Of a stretch of 64,000 nt of DNA, positions 53,601-61,512 are shown in pieces (the first letter of the stretch is position 1; every line of letters begins with the position of its first letter). The notes beneath the pieces are model-generated. The model was given only the letters and a program-made list of their open reading frames with translations, had not been told where the DNA came from and ran no database searches. The translations under genes were made by a program, and so were the position numbers. This DNA is from Paenibacillus durus (GTDB lineage Bacteria > Bacillota > Bacilli > Paenibacillales > Paenibacillaceae): assembly GCF_000756615.1 (NCBI RefSeq), contig NZ_CP009288.1, positions 1,798,001 to 1,862,000 on the forward strand, written 5' to 3'.

Positions 53601-54911
53601 AACAAGTACCTGAATCTGCATCCGGAGCTGACCAAGCCGGTAGGTACGACGGATGGCACGATTACCCGCACTGATGCCTACAATAATGAATCGGCCCTTG
53701 GCAACTTGATTGCCGACGCTATGATCAATGCGGATTTCGGCGACGGCAAGAAAGCGGACTTTGCCTTCATGAATCCGGGCGGCATTCGCGCAGACCTTCC
53801 GAACGGAAATGTCTCCTTCGGCGATCTGGCCAAAATCCAGCCGTTCGGCAACACGCTGGTGAAGCTGACGCTCACCGGAGCACAAATCAAGACGCTGCTG
53901 CAGCAGCAGTGGGGTGTGAAAGCTGACGGCTCGCCAGACACCAAAACGCTGCAGATTTCCGGTCTGAAATACACGGCTAACATGTATCTGCCGGTAGCCA
54001 ATCGCATTGCCAGTCTCACCAAGACGGACGGAACACCGATTGATCCGAATCAGACGTATACGGCTGTCGTCAACAACTTCATGGCTGCCGGCGGAGATAA
54101 CTACAAAGTTCTGACCGAAGCCAGCGCTTCTGTCGCCGGGCCTATCGACCTTGACGTGTTCTATGATTACATCGTGAAGACCTTCAATGGCGGACTGATC
54201 ACATCCAAAATCGAAGGGCGTATCACCAACAATCTGAGTCCAGCGGTGATTTCGTTACCGGGGTCTTCACCAACAGCGGCACCTAGCCCGTCCGCATCCC
54301 CAGCGCCTTCGGCTACGCCGGCGCCAAGCGCGACATCGGCTCCTGCCGCATCTTCGGCACCGGTCTTCAAGGATCTGGGCAAAGTTGCATGGGCGCAGGA
54401 AGCGATCAATTCCTTGGCGGCCAAAGGCATCATCAAAGGCGTGGACGGCAACCATTTTGCACCGGCCAAAAATGTTACCCGCGCAGAATTCGTTACAATG
54501 CTGGTTCGTTCGCTGAACCTGACGAATACCGGAGCAAGCAATACATTCAAAGATGTTAAGCAGGGTGTTTGGTACTCGGATTCAATTGCCGCAGCGGTTA
54601 AAGCCGGTATTGTAAAAGGTTCCGGAAGCGGCAAATTCGAACCGGGACGCGAAATTACCCGTGAAGAAATGGCGACTATGATCGTGAACGCCCTTAAAGG
54701 ACAACTGCATCCGGTAGATAAGAACGCGGTGCTGCAGAAGTTCGCCGACAAGTCCAAAATTGCGCCTTACGCGCAGGAAGCAGTCGCGCAGCTGACCGAG
54801 CTTGGAATTGTGAACGGTGTGGATGCCGGAAAATTCGCACCGAAGGGCATCGCGAACCGTGCACAGGCAGCGGTTATTATCTTCCGTATGCTGGAGAAAC
54901 AAGCATCTTAA
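50607..54911 (+). CDS. S-layer-anchored tandem 5'-nucleotidase / cyclic nucleotide phosphodiesterase
   Basis: 1434 residues, exported and cell-wall bound. Signal peptide about 1-42 (ending AEAAD). Module 1 (about 48-650): metallophosphatase motifs TTDVHTNVYGWD, DNGDLIQGTPLG, GNHEFNYG, SHTHKVF, then a nucleotidase C-domain. Module 2 (about 700-1200): INDFHGQLD, HNGDSVGAS, GNHEFDQG, GDNHA, then a second C-domain with NPGGIRADLPNG. A Pro/Ser/Ala linker (about 1215-1245) leads to three SLH repeats that bind the wall polymer. It resembles Bacillus YfkN and would release phosphate and nucleosides from extracellular nucleotides. GGAGGA precedes the ATG. Confidence 0.93.
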   Translation: MTWKKRWNKPLASVLATAVLSAQVLGGFVAGAFWSTDKAEAADAGGSSLPLIDLRLMSTTDVHTNVYGWDYFKNAPSSSVGLARTATLIQTARSEQPNNLLLDNGDLIQGTPLGTYEAKVQPVTQAVYDSKPHPMIAALNALGYDAAIFGNHEFNYGLEFLDRVVNGSSADAANTKANFPYINANIYKPDGVTNYYKPYEIITKTVKDTNGQDQTIKVGLLGLVTPQITEWDKANLEGKVVTKGIVETAEKFVPEMRAAGADVIVVMAHTGFDAAAAGPNAENAISELSQVPDIDAITFSHTHKVFPTNWDTAKLDASFIDPATKQPYSYIDNVNGHIHGVPAVQAGYGGGYLGLIDLKITQDGSGKWAVDKAASKASTRSASGATEDPAILATVGGDHQATIDYTGTPLGTTTASMNSYFALVQDDPTVQIVTYSQKRYVENLINTDPSLAPYKGLPILSVGAPFKAGRNGPGEYTSIDAGPLTIRSASDLYLYDNTLKVIKVKGSVVKEWLEMSAGAFNRIKPAISTPQPLLNSKFAVFNFDVIDGIKYKIDVTKNAKYNTDGTINDASSSRVTELTYNNTPLDPNQDFIVVTNNYRASGGGNFPGVKGSTMIMDTQTENRQVLMDYIKEAGTIDPTADNNWSLAPIKGNVNVTFTSSPDAKNVLPSNIKDTGATDAKGFEVYSLNLKETVPAPTEDVEVHLIGINDFHGQLDTTSIVSGKNVGTAAVLATYLKQARTKYTNSLLFHNGDSVGASAPVSSLERDEPTIEWMNKMGFDVGSLGNHEFDQGVEALKTQLFGGADPKNNKVVHAGTDFDYVNANAVDSKTDTPIINPYVIKEVGGVKIGFIGVVTKATPSKVSPAGTAGVRFLSPDEEVQAIEKYAAELQGKGVQTIVVLAHDPASTRGEATTGEAADLASALPANSPVDVIVAGDNHALANGVVNGKLIVQAYSYGTAFEDIKLVIDHTTGDVKTKSAVVTTTFQDGVTPDAATVDLVNKYLNLHPELTKPVGTTDGTITRTDAYNNESALGNLIADAMINADFGDGKKADFAFMNPGGIRADLPNGNVSFGDLAKIQPFGNTLVKLTLTGAQIKTLLQQQWGVKADGSPDTKTLQISGLKYTANMYLPVANRIASLTKTDGTPIDPNQTYTAVVNNFMAAGGDNYKVLTEASASVAGPIDLDVFYDYIVKTFNGGLITSKIEGRITNNLSPAVISLPGSSPTAAPSPSASPAPSATPAPSATSAPAASSAPVFKDLGKVAWAQEAINSLAAKGIIKGVDGNHFAPAKNVTRAEFVTMLVRSLNLTNTGASNTFKDVKQGVWYSDSIAAAVKAGIVKGSGSGKFEPGREITREEMATMIVNALKGQLHPVDKNAVLQKFADKSKIAPYAQEAVAQLTELGIVNGVDAGKFAPKGIANRAQAAVIIFRMLEKQAS

Positions 54912-54942
54912 TTTTCTAGTATCTTAATTTTCTAATATCATC

Positions 54943-54990
54943 AAAAGGTGTTCCGCCGTCATCTCCGGATGGCTGCGGGACACCTTTTTT
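54943..54990 (+). terminator. terminator of the nucleotidase gene
   Basis: AAAAGGTGTTCCGC pairs with GCGGGACACCTTTT (one mismatch), ending in a T run. Just before it the 14-base unit ATCTTAATTTTCTA is repeated (54905-54918, 54921-54934), the first copy containing the stop codon. Confidence 0.85.
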
Positions 54991-55027
54991 CATAATATAA
55001 GCTGAGCGCTTGAAGCAATTCATGACA

Positions 55028-55070
55028 AAGAACCTCCATTTCCATCTCAAGCATGGAAGCGGAGGTTCTT
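55028..55070. terminator. hairpin near the murQ end
   Basis: AAGAACCTCC (55028-55037) pairs with GGAGGTTCTT (55061-55070), with TCCAT/ATGGA inside. It lies 41 bases past the murQ stop on the minus strand. The T tract is weak there. Confidence 0.55.
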
Positions 55071-55110
55071 TACCGATCATTTAAATGAGAGCGAGGTCGC
55101 TGCTGAGACG

Positions 55111-56022
55111 TTACAGCGCGTTTGGCGAGATCAATGCGCCGTGGACGAAGCCGCGCGAAGCAGACAGACGGCGCCGCGCTTCTGCGGCGCCGACTCCCGC
55201 CAGAAGCATGACGATGGCGGTCTTGACCTGGCCTTCCGATTCCCGGTAGGCCGCTTCGATTTCGGTGTCGGATGCTTCCGTGGCAAGGGCGATAATCCGC
55301 TTGGCCCGGTGGACAAGCTTCTTATTCGATGGATTTAGATCGACCATCAGATTGCGGTACACCTTGCCGATCCGGATCATGGCGGTGGTGGTCAGCATGT
55401 TAAGAATCATCTTCTGCGCGGTCCCGGATTTCATCCGGGTTGAGCCCATGACGACCTCGGGGCCGACGACCGCTTCAATGACCGGGAAGCCCGTTTGCGA
55501 CATGGGCGTTTCGGGATTGTTGCAGATGCCGAATACGGCGGCGCCCAGCTCGCCGGCCCGCTTCATCGCGCCAAGCACATAAGGCGTGCGTCCGCTGGCG
55601 GCGATGCCGATGACGACATCGCCGGCGGTGACGCCGGCGGCCTCAAGATCGGAGGCGCCAAGTTCCGCGCTGTCCTCTGCGCCTTCGACGGGGTCTTTGA
55701 CTGCTTGGAAGCCGCCGGCGATCAGCCCCTGCACCATGTCCGGGTCTGTTCCGTAGGTCGGCGGACACTCGGAGGCGTCAAGAATGCCGATTCTTCCGCT
55801 CGTTCCCGCACCGACGTAGAACAAACGTCCGCCGGAGCGGAAGGATTCCACGATCCGGTCGGCTGCCGCTGCAATCTGCGGAATCAGCCCCGTTATTACC
55901 TCGGCGACTAGCCGGTCCTCGTCGTTAATCAAAGCCATAATCTCAGCGGAGCCGAGCTGATCGATGGCGCTTGTCTTGTCATTGGGTTGTTCTGTTATCA
56001 AACCGTCAAGAATGGAATCCAT
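55111..56022 (-). CDS. murQ: N-acetylmuramic acid 6-phosphate etherase
   Basis: 303-residue SIS-fold lyase that splits the lactyl ether of MurNAc 6-phosphate, giving GlcNAc 6-phosphate and lactate. Motifs: GAGTSGRIGILDASECPPTYG (sugar site and catalytic Glu) and EGAEDSAELG, then GIAASGRTPYVLGA. It lies 29 bases after the BadF-type kinase on the same strand and divergent from murR, so the two act in series: kinase then etherase. Confidence 0.96.
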   Translation of the reverse strand: MDSILDGLITEQPNDKTSAIDQLGSAEIMALINDEDRLVAEVITGLIPQIAAAADRIVESFRSGGRLFYVGAGTSGRIGILDASECPPTYGTDPDMVQGLIAGGFQAVKDPVEGAEDSAELGASDLEAAGVTAGDVVIGIAASGRTPYVLGAMKRAGELGAAVFGICNNPETPMSQTGFPVIEAVVGPEVVMGSTRMKSGTAQKMILNMLTTTAMIRIGKVYRNLMVDLNPSNKKLVHRAKRIIALATEASDTEIEAAYRESEGQVKTAIVMLLAGVGAAEARRRLSASRGFVHGALISPNAL

Positions 56023-56051
56023 GAGGGTTGTCTCCTCCTGTCATTTCTATT

Positions 56052-57023
56052 TTACTGGCCGAGAAGGGGGACCGGCGATTCATCCGAATCGCCGAACCGT
56101 TTGCGGGCGAGCAGTGCCGCGCCGACCGAGGGCGGCGGAGCACTGGTTCCCTCCACAAACTCCAGCCCTTGAATTTGTGCCAGAAGCTTATCGCTGAGCG
56201 TTCGCGTGAACAGCCGCGAATGGCCGAAGATAGAGCCGGTGAGCACGACTTTGCTTCCAGGCGGAACGGGATGCCGCTTCAGCAGTGCGGCTGCCGTATC
56301 TGCCAGCGCTTCGGCTTCCTCCATAACGATATGAATGGCGCATTCATCACCGCCGGAGGCGGCTTGCAGGCATACTTTGGCAAAGGCGGAGATGTCCGCT
56401 TTACCCCGCGCGGGCTCATAAATATAACTCTTCAAATCGGTAATTTGGTTGAAGCCGTATTCGTTAAGAATGATATCGGTCATCCGGGTCGGCGGCCGAA
56501 CGCCGTCGTAGCTGCGCATTACCGCTTTGAGCGTGCGCAGGCCGATGCTGTAGCCGCTCCCCTCATCGCCCAAATAATGTCCCCAGCCGCCCGTGCGCCA
56601 GTATGATCCGTCCGAAGCGAAGATATAGCAGATCGAGCCGGTTCCGGATATGATTTGAACGCCATATTCTTGCCCCAGGCAGGCCATAAGCGAAATTTGC
56701 CCCTCAGAGGCGATTGCAACCGGGATATCTTCTGACCATTCGGCCAATATCCGGCTGACAGCCGTCTTTACAAGGGAACGTTCCTCTAATGTATCAATAC
56801 CTGACATTCCGAGGCAGATACCATCCAGTCGAACATTCTGATCCGGCAAAGAAGAGATCAGACCGCGAAGGACCTTTTCCAGCTCCGCAAAAGCTAAGCC
56901 GAAGGTTGCGCTATGGGGATTGGAGGGTCCGCCAACAAAGCGGGCGAGAGTGGACCCTTGTGAATCCACCGCAGCAGCATCGGTTTTGGTCCCGCCTCCA
57001 TCAAGACCGAGGTATACCTTCAT
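56052..57023 (-). CDS. murK: N-acetylmuramate / N-acetylglucosamine kinase (BadF/MurK type)
   Basis: 323-residue ASKHA-fold sugar kinase. The phosphate-1 loop is LGLDGGGTKTDAAAVD at residues 4-19, followed by ISGTGSICYIF and GWGHYLGDEGSGYSIGL, the hallmark of the BadF/NagK family. Members named MurK in clostridia phosphorylate MurNAc and GlcNAc at O6. Located directly before murQ, it should make the MurNAc 6-phosphate that MurQ cleaves. Its presence implies that the sugar enters unphosphorylated, by ABC transport and not by PTS. Confidence 0.85.
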   Translation of the reverse strand: MKVYLGLDGGGTKTDAAAVDSQGSTLARFVGGPSNPHSATFGLAFAELEKVLRGLISSLPDQNVRLDGICLGMSGIDTLEERSLVKTAVSRILAEWSEDIPVAIASEGQISLMACLGQEYGVQIISGTGSICYIFASDGSYWRTGGWGHYLGDEGSGYSIGLRTLKAVMRSYDGVRPPTRMTDIILNEYGFNQITDLKSYIYEPARGKADISAFAKVCLQAASGGDECAIHIVMEEAEALADTAAALLKRHPVPPGSKVVLTGSIFGHSRLFTRTLSDKLLAQIQGLEFVEGTSAPPPSVGAALLARKRFGDSDESPVPLLGQ

Positions 57024-57053
57024 CGCCAGATCACCACTTTGATTTTTGTCATT

Positions 57054-57082
57054 ATTATAGGGGAACTTGAACAGGATGTAAA
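57054..57082 (-). promoter_or_regulatory. murK-murQ promoter
   Basis: On the minus strand TTTACA (plus 57077-57082) and TATAAT (plus 57054-57059) are 17 bases apart. The -35 box overlaps the left arm of the inverted repeat at 57079-57124. Confidence 0.8.
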
Positions 57083-57124
57083 ATAAAATTTCACGAGAAA
57101 AATTTATATTGAAATTTTGTTTTA
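57079..57124. promoter_or_regulatory. probable MurR operator shared by divergent promoters
   Basis: TAAAATAAAATTTCA (57079-57093) and TGAAATTTTGTTTTA (57110-57124) are inverted copies with one mismatch, 16 bases apart. One arm overlaps the murK -35 box and the other follows the murR -35 box, so one regulator dimer pair could silence both directions. Confidence 0.75.
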
Positions 57125-57137
57125 CTGCACATATAAT
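57109..57137 (+). promoter_or_regulatory. murR promoter
   Basis: TTGAAA (57109-57114) and TATAAT (57132-57137) are 17 bases apart. The -35 box and spacer lie in the right arm of the inverted repeat. The murR start codon is 120 bases downstream. Confidence 0.8.
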
Positions 57138-57256
57138 AATCTCAATCCTGATTCACGGAGGAATATTAACTCGATTCGTCATTTAATATGACATACGCAG
57201 CTGAGGAATCATGCTCAAAAAGAAAATTCAGTGCGAAAGGGGAGGTGTTATGATCG

Positions 57257-58099
57257 ATGAATGGCGGTCTGGTTCGTTTAAGGGAAATGCTGGAGACGCT
57301 CAATCCATCAGAAGGAAAAATTGCTTCTTACATCCTTCAGCATCCCGATGAGATCATTCATCTATCGGTTGCGGAACTGGCGCAGAAAAGCGGCTCCAGC
57401 CAGGCGGCGATCGTCCGGCTGTGCAAGAGCATCGGCTTCAAAGGCTATCAGGAGCTCAAGATCAAGGTCGCCGGCGATCTTCAAACCAGGGACCCCGTTG
57501 TTGCCGGCTATCAGGAAATACGCCCCAACGACACGGTAACGGCGATCATGCAGAATGTATCGAACAACAATATTCAATCGATACGGGATACGCTGACCAT
57601 TTTGGACCCGAGTATGGTTGAGCTTGCGGTTGAGGCGCTGGACAGGGCGAAGCGGATTTATTTTTTTGGCGTGGGGGCTTCGAATTTGATCGCCATGGAT
57701 GCCCAGCAGAAATTTCTGCGGATTAACAAGACAAGCTTTTCCTTCGCCGACCCCCATGTCCAATTGACCAGCGCCATAACGGCTGATGCAGATGATACGG
57801 CAGTATGTATTTCTTACTCGGGAGAGACGAAGGAGGTCATCCGGGCCGCAGCCCTGTTTAAGGAACAGGGAGGAACGGTGATCAGCATCGCCAAATACGG
57901 CAATTCCACTCTGAGCCGCAGGGCCGATATCCCGCTATGCACCTCTTCCACGGAAAATGAAATCCGCAGCGGTGCGATGGCTTCCAGAATCACGCAGCTT
58001 AATCTGATCGACATTCTGTATCTCGCGGTCGCCAGCCGTAATTACGAGAAGTCCGTTGTATATCTGGAGAAGAGCCGTCAGAGCATCAGGGAGCTGTAA
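57257..58099 (+). CDS. murR: MurR/RpiR family transcriptional regulator
   Basis: 280 residues: RpiR helix-turn-helix (about 1-75, LSVAELAQKSGSSQAAIVRLCKSIGFKGYQELKI) and a SIS sugar-phosphate domain (about 125-265, AKRIYFFGVGASN and AVCISYSGETKEVIRAA). In known systems the SIS domain senses MurNAc 6-phosphate. It faces murK-murQ and leads the importer operon. The ATG at 57257 follows GGGGAGGTG by about eleven bases. Confidence 0.9.
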   Translation: MNGGLVRLREMLETLNPSEGKIASYILQHPDEIIHLSVAELAQKSGSSQAAIVRLCKSIGFKGYQELKIKVAGDLQTRDPVVAGYQEIRPNDTVTAIMQNVSNNNIQSIRDTLTILDPSMVELAVEALDRAKRIYFFGVGASNLIAMDAQQKFLRINKTSFSFADPHVQLTSAITADADDTAVCISYSGETKEVIRAAALFKEQGGTVISIAKYGNSTLSRRADIPLCTSSTENEIRSGAMASRITQLNLIDILYLAVASRNYEKSVVYLEKSRQSIREL

Positions 58100-58187
58100 C
58101 CGAAGCCCAAGAGGTATGCTGAATTCCGGTCCCCAAAAAAGTCTTTCTATTATAAATATAATTGCGATTTAAAGGAGATGGAGATTG

Positions 58188-59564
58188 ATGAAAAAGAGTC
58201 TCATGCTGTGTATGATTTTGGTCCTTGTGCTAATGACCGCCTGCGGAAGCTCGGGTGAAGGTGCGAACTCCAGCAATTCCGCATCGGGCTCCGCCAATCC
58301 TTCAGAAGCCAAGGATACTATTACGGTCTGGACGTATCCGGTTCACACCACGTATGAAGACGAGCTGAAAGGGTTGGTGTCGGCTTTTGAAACCGAGCAT
58401 CCGAACATTACGGTCAAGACCGAAATTCTGTCCTGGGCCGAAGGCCCGCAGAAGTTCGACGTGGCTCTGAACGCGGGCAGCCCTCCGGATCTGTACTTCC
58501 ACGCCGTGGACGGCTCGTATGTGAACACCGGCCTGGCGCTTGATCTTGACCCGTACATGACGGACGACATCAAGAACGATTATTTGCCGGGAACGCTTGA
58601 GCTGGCCCAAATTGGCGGCAAACAGTACGGGCTTCCGCTCTATCAGTTCCAGTGGGCCTGGGGCGGCAACAAGCGTATTCTAGAAGAAGCGGGGGTAGAC
58701 TGGAAGAGCATTCAGCAGAACGGCTGGACGTGGTCCCAGTTCACTGAAACGGCGGCGAAGCTGACCAAGAAGCTGCCTGACGGCTCCACGCAGTACGGAC
58801 TCGTGACGGACGGCGCTTCCCTGGATTTCATTGAAATGCTGACCCGCAACAACGGTATGCCGGACGTTCTGAATGAGAAGGGCGAGTTCCAGTGGGGTGA
58901 CGACCGGATCAAAGACACGCTGGGCTTCATCAAAAATCTGCTGGATAAGGGCTATATGCCAAAAGAAACCGCAGCGATTGCCCCGAAGAAGCGCACGGAT
59001 ATGTTCTATGCCGGTCAGGCCGCCATTATTTCCAAAGCCATTCCTTACTATGACGTGATGATCCAGAACCGCAACAAAGATATTGACGCTGGCAAGGTGA
59101 CCGGCGAAAAACTCGATTTTGTCCTGCTTCCGGTGCCGCATGGTGACAATGCTCCAGCCAAAACGACGATGGGCGCCGAAGGCTACGTCGCCTTCAAGCA
59201 GAAGAACGACCAAGGCGAGCAGCACGCCAAGAATACATTCATGGTGATGGAATACCTCAGCAACGCCAAGGCCGGCAATGCCTCCAACGAGCTGGTGCTT
59301 CCTTTCGTGCGCAAGTCCCAAGCCGATCTGTATGCAGGCAAGGAGCTGGGCACGGCCGAGACGAGAGCAGCTTCGGAACAAATGGCGGTGAACATTCAGA
59401 TTCCCGTCACCCTTAGCCTGGATACCGCAAGCGCGGCCAAAATGAAGCAGTTCAAGGAGCAGGTCGTGACCCCGAATATCCAGGCACTCTATTCGGGAGA
59501 AAAGTCTCCGGAATCAATTGCGGAGGATTTTGCCGGCAAGGCGAAGCAAATGCTGGGGCAGTAA
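58188..59564 (+). CDS. ABC substrate-binding lipoprotein, probable muropeptide/MurNAc importer
   Basis: 458-residue family 1 solute-binding protein with a lipoprotein signal (lipobox LMTAC, lipidated Cys19) and a Ser/Asn/Gly linker. The core shows DTITVWTYPVHTTYEDELKG and later GYVAFKQKND. ATG at 58188 follows AAAGGAGATGG; the TTG just before it is rejected. Placed between murR and two permeases, divergent from murK-murQ and before a NamZ-like gene, it most likely binds MurNAc or a MurNAc-containing fragment; that substrate is inferred from context only. Confidence 0.9.
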   Translation: MKKSLMLCMILVLVLMTACGSSGEGANSSNSASGSANPSEAKDTITVWTYPVHTTYEDELKGLVSAFETEHPNITVKTEILSWAEGPQKFDVALNAGSPPDLYFHAVDGSYVNTGLALDLDPYMTDDIKNDYLPGTLELAQIGGKQYGLPLYQFQWAWGGNKRILEEAGVDWKSIQQNGWTWSQFTETAAKLTKKLPDGSTQYGLVTDGASLDFIEMLTRNNGMPDVLNEKGEFQWGDDRIKDTLGFIKNLLDKGYMPKETAAIAPKKRTDMFYAGQAAIISKAIPYYDVMIQNRNKDIDAGKVTGEKLDFVLLPVPHGDNAPAKTTMGAEGYVAFKQKNDQGEQHAKNTFMVMEYLSNAKAGNASNELVLPFVRKSQADLYAGKELGTAETRAASEQMAVNIQIPVTLSLDTASAAKMKQFKEQVVTPNIQALYSGEKSPESIAEDFAGKAKQMLGQ

Positions 59565-59567
59565 CAT

Positions 59568-59603
59568 AAATGTAAAGGGGACGATCTCGTCCCCTTTACA
59601 TTT
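59568..59603 (+). terminator. perfect-stem attenuator after the binding protein
   Basis: AAATGTAAAGGGGACGA (59568-59584) pairs exactly with TCGTCCCCTTTACATTT (59587-59603) over a two-base centre, beginning three bases after the stop. It can protect the lipoprotein message and lower permease expression. Confidence 0.8.
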
Positions 59604-59629
59604 AGCTTAAGCGTTAGGAGGATCACTTC

Positions 59630-60541
59630 ATGCAGACAACAATCGCTCCCAAACGGCGGGGAGCCGCCGGACGGTTCCTTCGGGACTACGGATGGGCCTA
59701 TTTATTCATCCTTGCGCCGGTGCTGTTATTTCTCGTATTTACGCTCTATCCGGTCGTTTCGGCTCTGGTGATGAGCTTTCAGCAATACAATATTAGCCAG
59801 TCAACTTGGGTCGGCCTGGACAACTATGAGCGTCTGTTCAAGGACAGCACGTTCTGGAAGTCGATGTGGAACACGGTGATCTTTACAGTCTGTACAGTTC
59901 CGGTTAATATCGTCATTACTTTCGTGCTCGCTCATTTTATCTATCAGATGAAGACGAAATGGCAGACGTTCTTTAAAGCAACCCTGTATTTGCCGGCGGT
60001 TGCGTCCGGCGTCACCATTTCCATTGTGTGGCTCGCCATTTTCGATCCGACGGATGTGGGGCTGCTTAACCGTTTTCTCGGCTTGTTCGGACTGGACCCG
60101 GTCATTTGGCTCGGCCAATCGAAGACCGCGCTCTTCTCGCTCATCCTGATGAACTGGGTCGGCTCTCACGGTGCGGGCATCATTCTCTACCTGGCCTCGA
60201 TGGGCGGAATTCCGAAATCGCTGTACGAGGCAGCGGATATCGATCATGCCAGCGGATGGACCCAGTTCAAGGCGATTACCTGGCCGCTTCTCAAGCCGAC
60301 GACTTTGTATCTGCTGGTAACGGGAGTCATCACTTCTTTCCAGGTGTTCATCTCGGTCTATATGATGACGCAGGGCGGACCCAACTTTGCGACGACGACC
60401 ATCGCTTATCTGATCTACCAGACGGCGTTCAAGTTCTACGAATTCGGACTGGCTTCGGCGCAATCCTTCGTGCTGGCGTTTCTGATTATCCTGGTCTCTG
60501 TCATTCAGTTCAAATATTTCTCGAGTGACGTCGAGTATTAG
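59630..60541 (+). CDS. ABC transporter permease (MalF type)
   Basis: 303-residue membrane protein with six helices and the EAA loop EAADIDHASGWTQFKAITWPLLKPT. With the next permease it forms the channel of the proposed MurNAc importer. TAGGAGG lies about ten bases before the ATG. It ends 21 bases before the second permease. Confidence 0.93.
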   Translation: MQTTIAPKRRGAAGRFLRDYGWAYLFILAPVLLFLVFTLYPVVSALVMSFQQYNISQSTWVGLDNYERLFKDSTFWKSMWNTVIFTVCTVPVNIVITFVLAHFIYQMKTKWQTFFKATLYLPAVASGVTISIVWLAIFDPTDVGLLNRFLGLFGLDPVIWLGQSKTALFSLILMNWVGSHGAGIILYLASMGGIPKSLYEAADIDHASGWTQFKAITWPLLKPTTLYLLVTGVITSFQVFISVYMMTQGGPNFATTTIAYLIYQTAFKFYEFGLASAQSFVLAFLIILVSVIQFKYFSSDVEY

Positions 60542-60562
60542 GATGAAAGGGGCGAAAGTGAA

Positions 60563-61393
60563 TTGAAATCGAAATCGAAACTGTTTCTGATCTTGGCCGC
60601 AGCTTGTCTGGCCGGCTGGGCGTTCATCACGATTATTCCCCTGTACTGGATGATTGTCGGTTCAGTGCAGGATTCGGCGGCGTCGGCCAGCTTTCGGCCG
60701 GAGATGCTTCCGGGAGCCTTGTCGGTTGCACCGTACGAGCGGTTCTTTGGCAAAACGGCCGCCTGGCGGTGGCTGGCGAACTCGCTCCTTATCTCAACTG
60801 TCTTGACCATAACGAACGTGTTCTTTGCCTCGCTGGCGGGATATGCGTTCTCCAAACTGAAATTTCCGGGCAGCAAGACGGTATTCTGGCTTTTGCTCAG
60901 CACGATGATGATTCCGGCGCAGGTGACGCTGATTCCGCTGTATATTCTGATTGTCAATGTGTTCAACCTCGGTGACAGCTATACGGCGATTATTTTGCCG
61001 ACGGCGGTTACAGCCGGGAATATTTTCTTGATGAAGCAGTACATGTCGTCGCTTCCGACCTCGCTGATCCATGCGGCCCGTATCGATGCCTGCTCCGAAT
61101 TCGGGATCTTCTGGAAGGTTATTCTGCCTCTTGCGAAGCCGGGACTTGCAGTGCTGGCGATCTTTACCTTTGTCGCCTCATGGAATGAATTTTTCTGGCC
61201 GTTCCTGATCACCAACTCGGCCGAGATGCGGACGATTCAGGTGGGGCTCGCTTCCTTCGTATTCGCGGAATCGACCGACTATGGCGCCATTATGGCAGGA
61301 GCGACGGTCGGCGCGCTGCCGATGCTGATTCTGTTTTTCTCGCTGCAGCGCTATTTCCTGCAGGGCATTACGATCGGAGCCGTCAAAGGCTGA
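60563..61393 (+). CDS. ABC transporter permease (MalG type)
   Basis: 276-residue membrane protein with six helices; EAA-type loop HAARIDACSEFGIFWKVILPLAKPG and the typical end QGITIGAVKG. TTG at 60563 is the likely start, eight bases after AAAGGGG; no in-frame ATG occurs nearby. It pairs with the preceding permease and should be driven by the ATPase 120 bases downstream. Confidence 0.93.
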   Translation: MKSKSKLFLILAAACLAGWAFITIIPLYWMIVGSVQDSAASASFRPEMLPGALSVAPYERFFGKTAAWRWLANSLLISTVLTITNVFFASLAGYAFSKLKFPGSKTVFWLLLSTMMIPAQVTLIPLYILIVNVFNLGDSYTAIILPTAVTAGNIFLMKQYMSSLPTSLIHAARIDACSEFGIFWKVILPLAKPGLAVLAIFTFVASWNEFFWPFLITNSAEMRTIQVGLASFVFAESTDYGAIMAGATVGALPMLILFFSLQRYFLQGITIGAVKG

Positions 61394-61512
61394 GGCCACA
61401 AATAGACGCTGGACAATAAACCATGCGGCAGCGGAGCCAATGAATGACGGGAAGGCGTCTTGGCTTCGCGGCATATACGTCACTTAATGAGGTTATCGAA
61501 GGGGGAAGAACA

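Noticed and set aside
52359..53885. 508-codon antisense frame inside the nucleotidase gene
   Set aside because: The sense frame has clear motifs throughout; the antisense frame lacks a start signal and any recognisable domain. The same holds for 50841-52199.
61444..61512. Upstream extension of the MsmX-type ATPase
   Set aside because: The extra 23 codons lack family similarity and a ribosome site; GGGGGAAG precedes the ATG at 61513.
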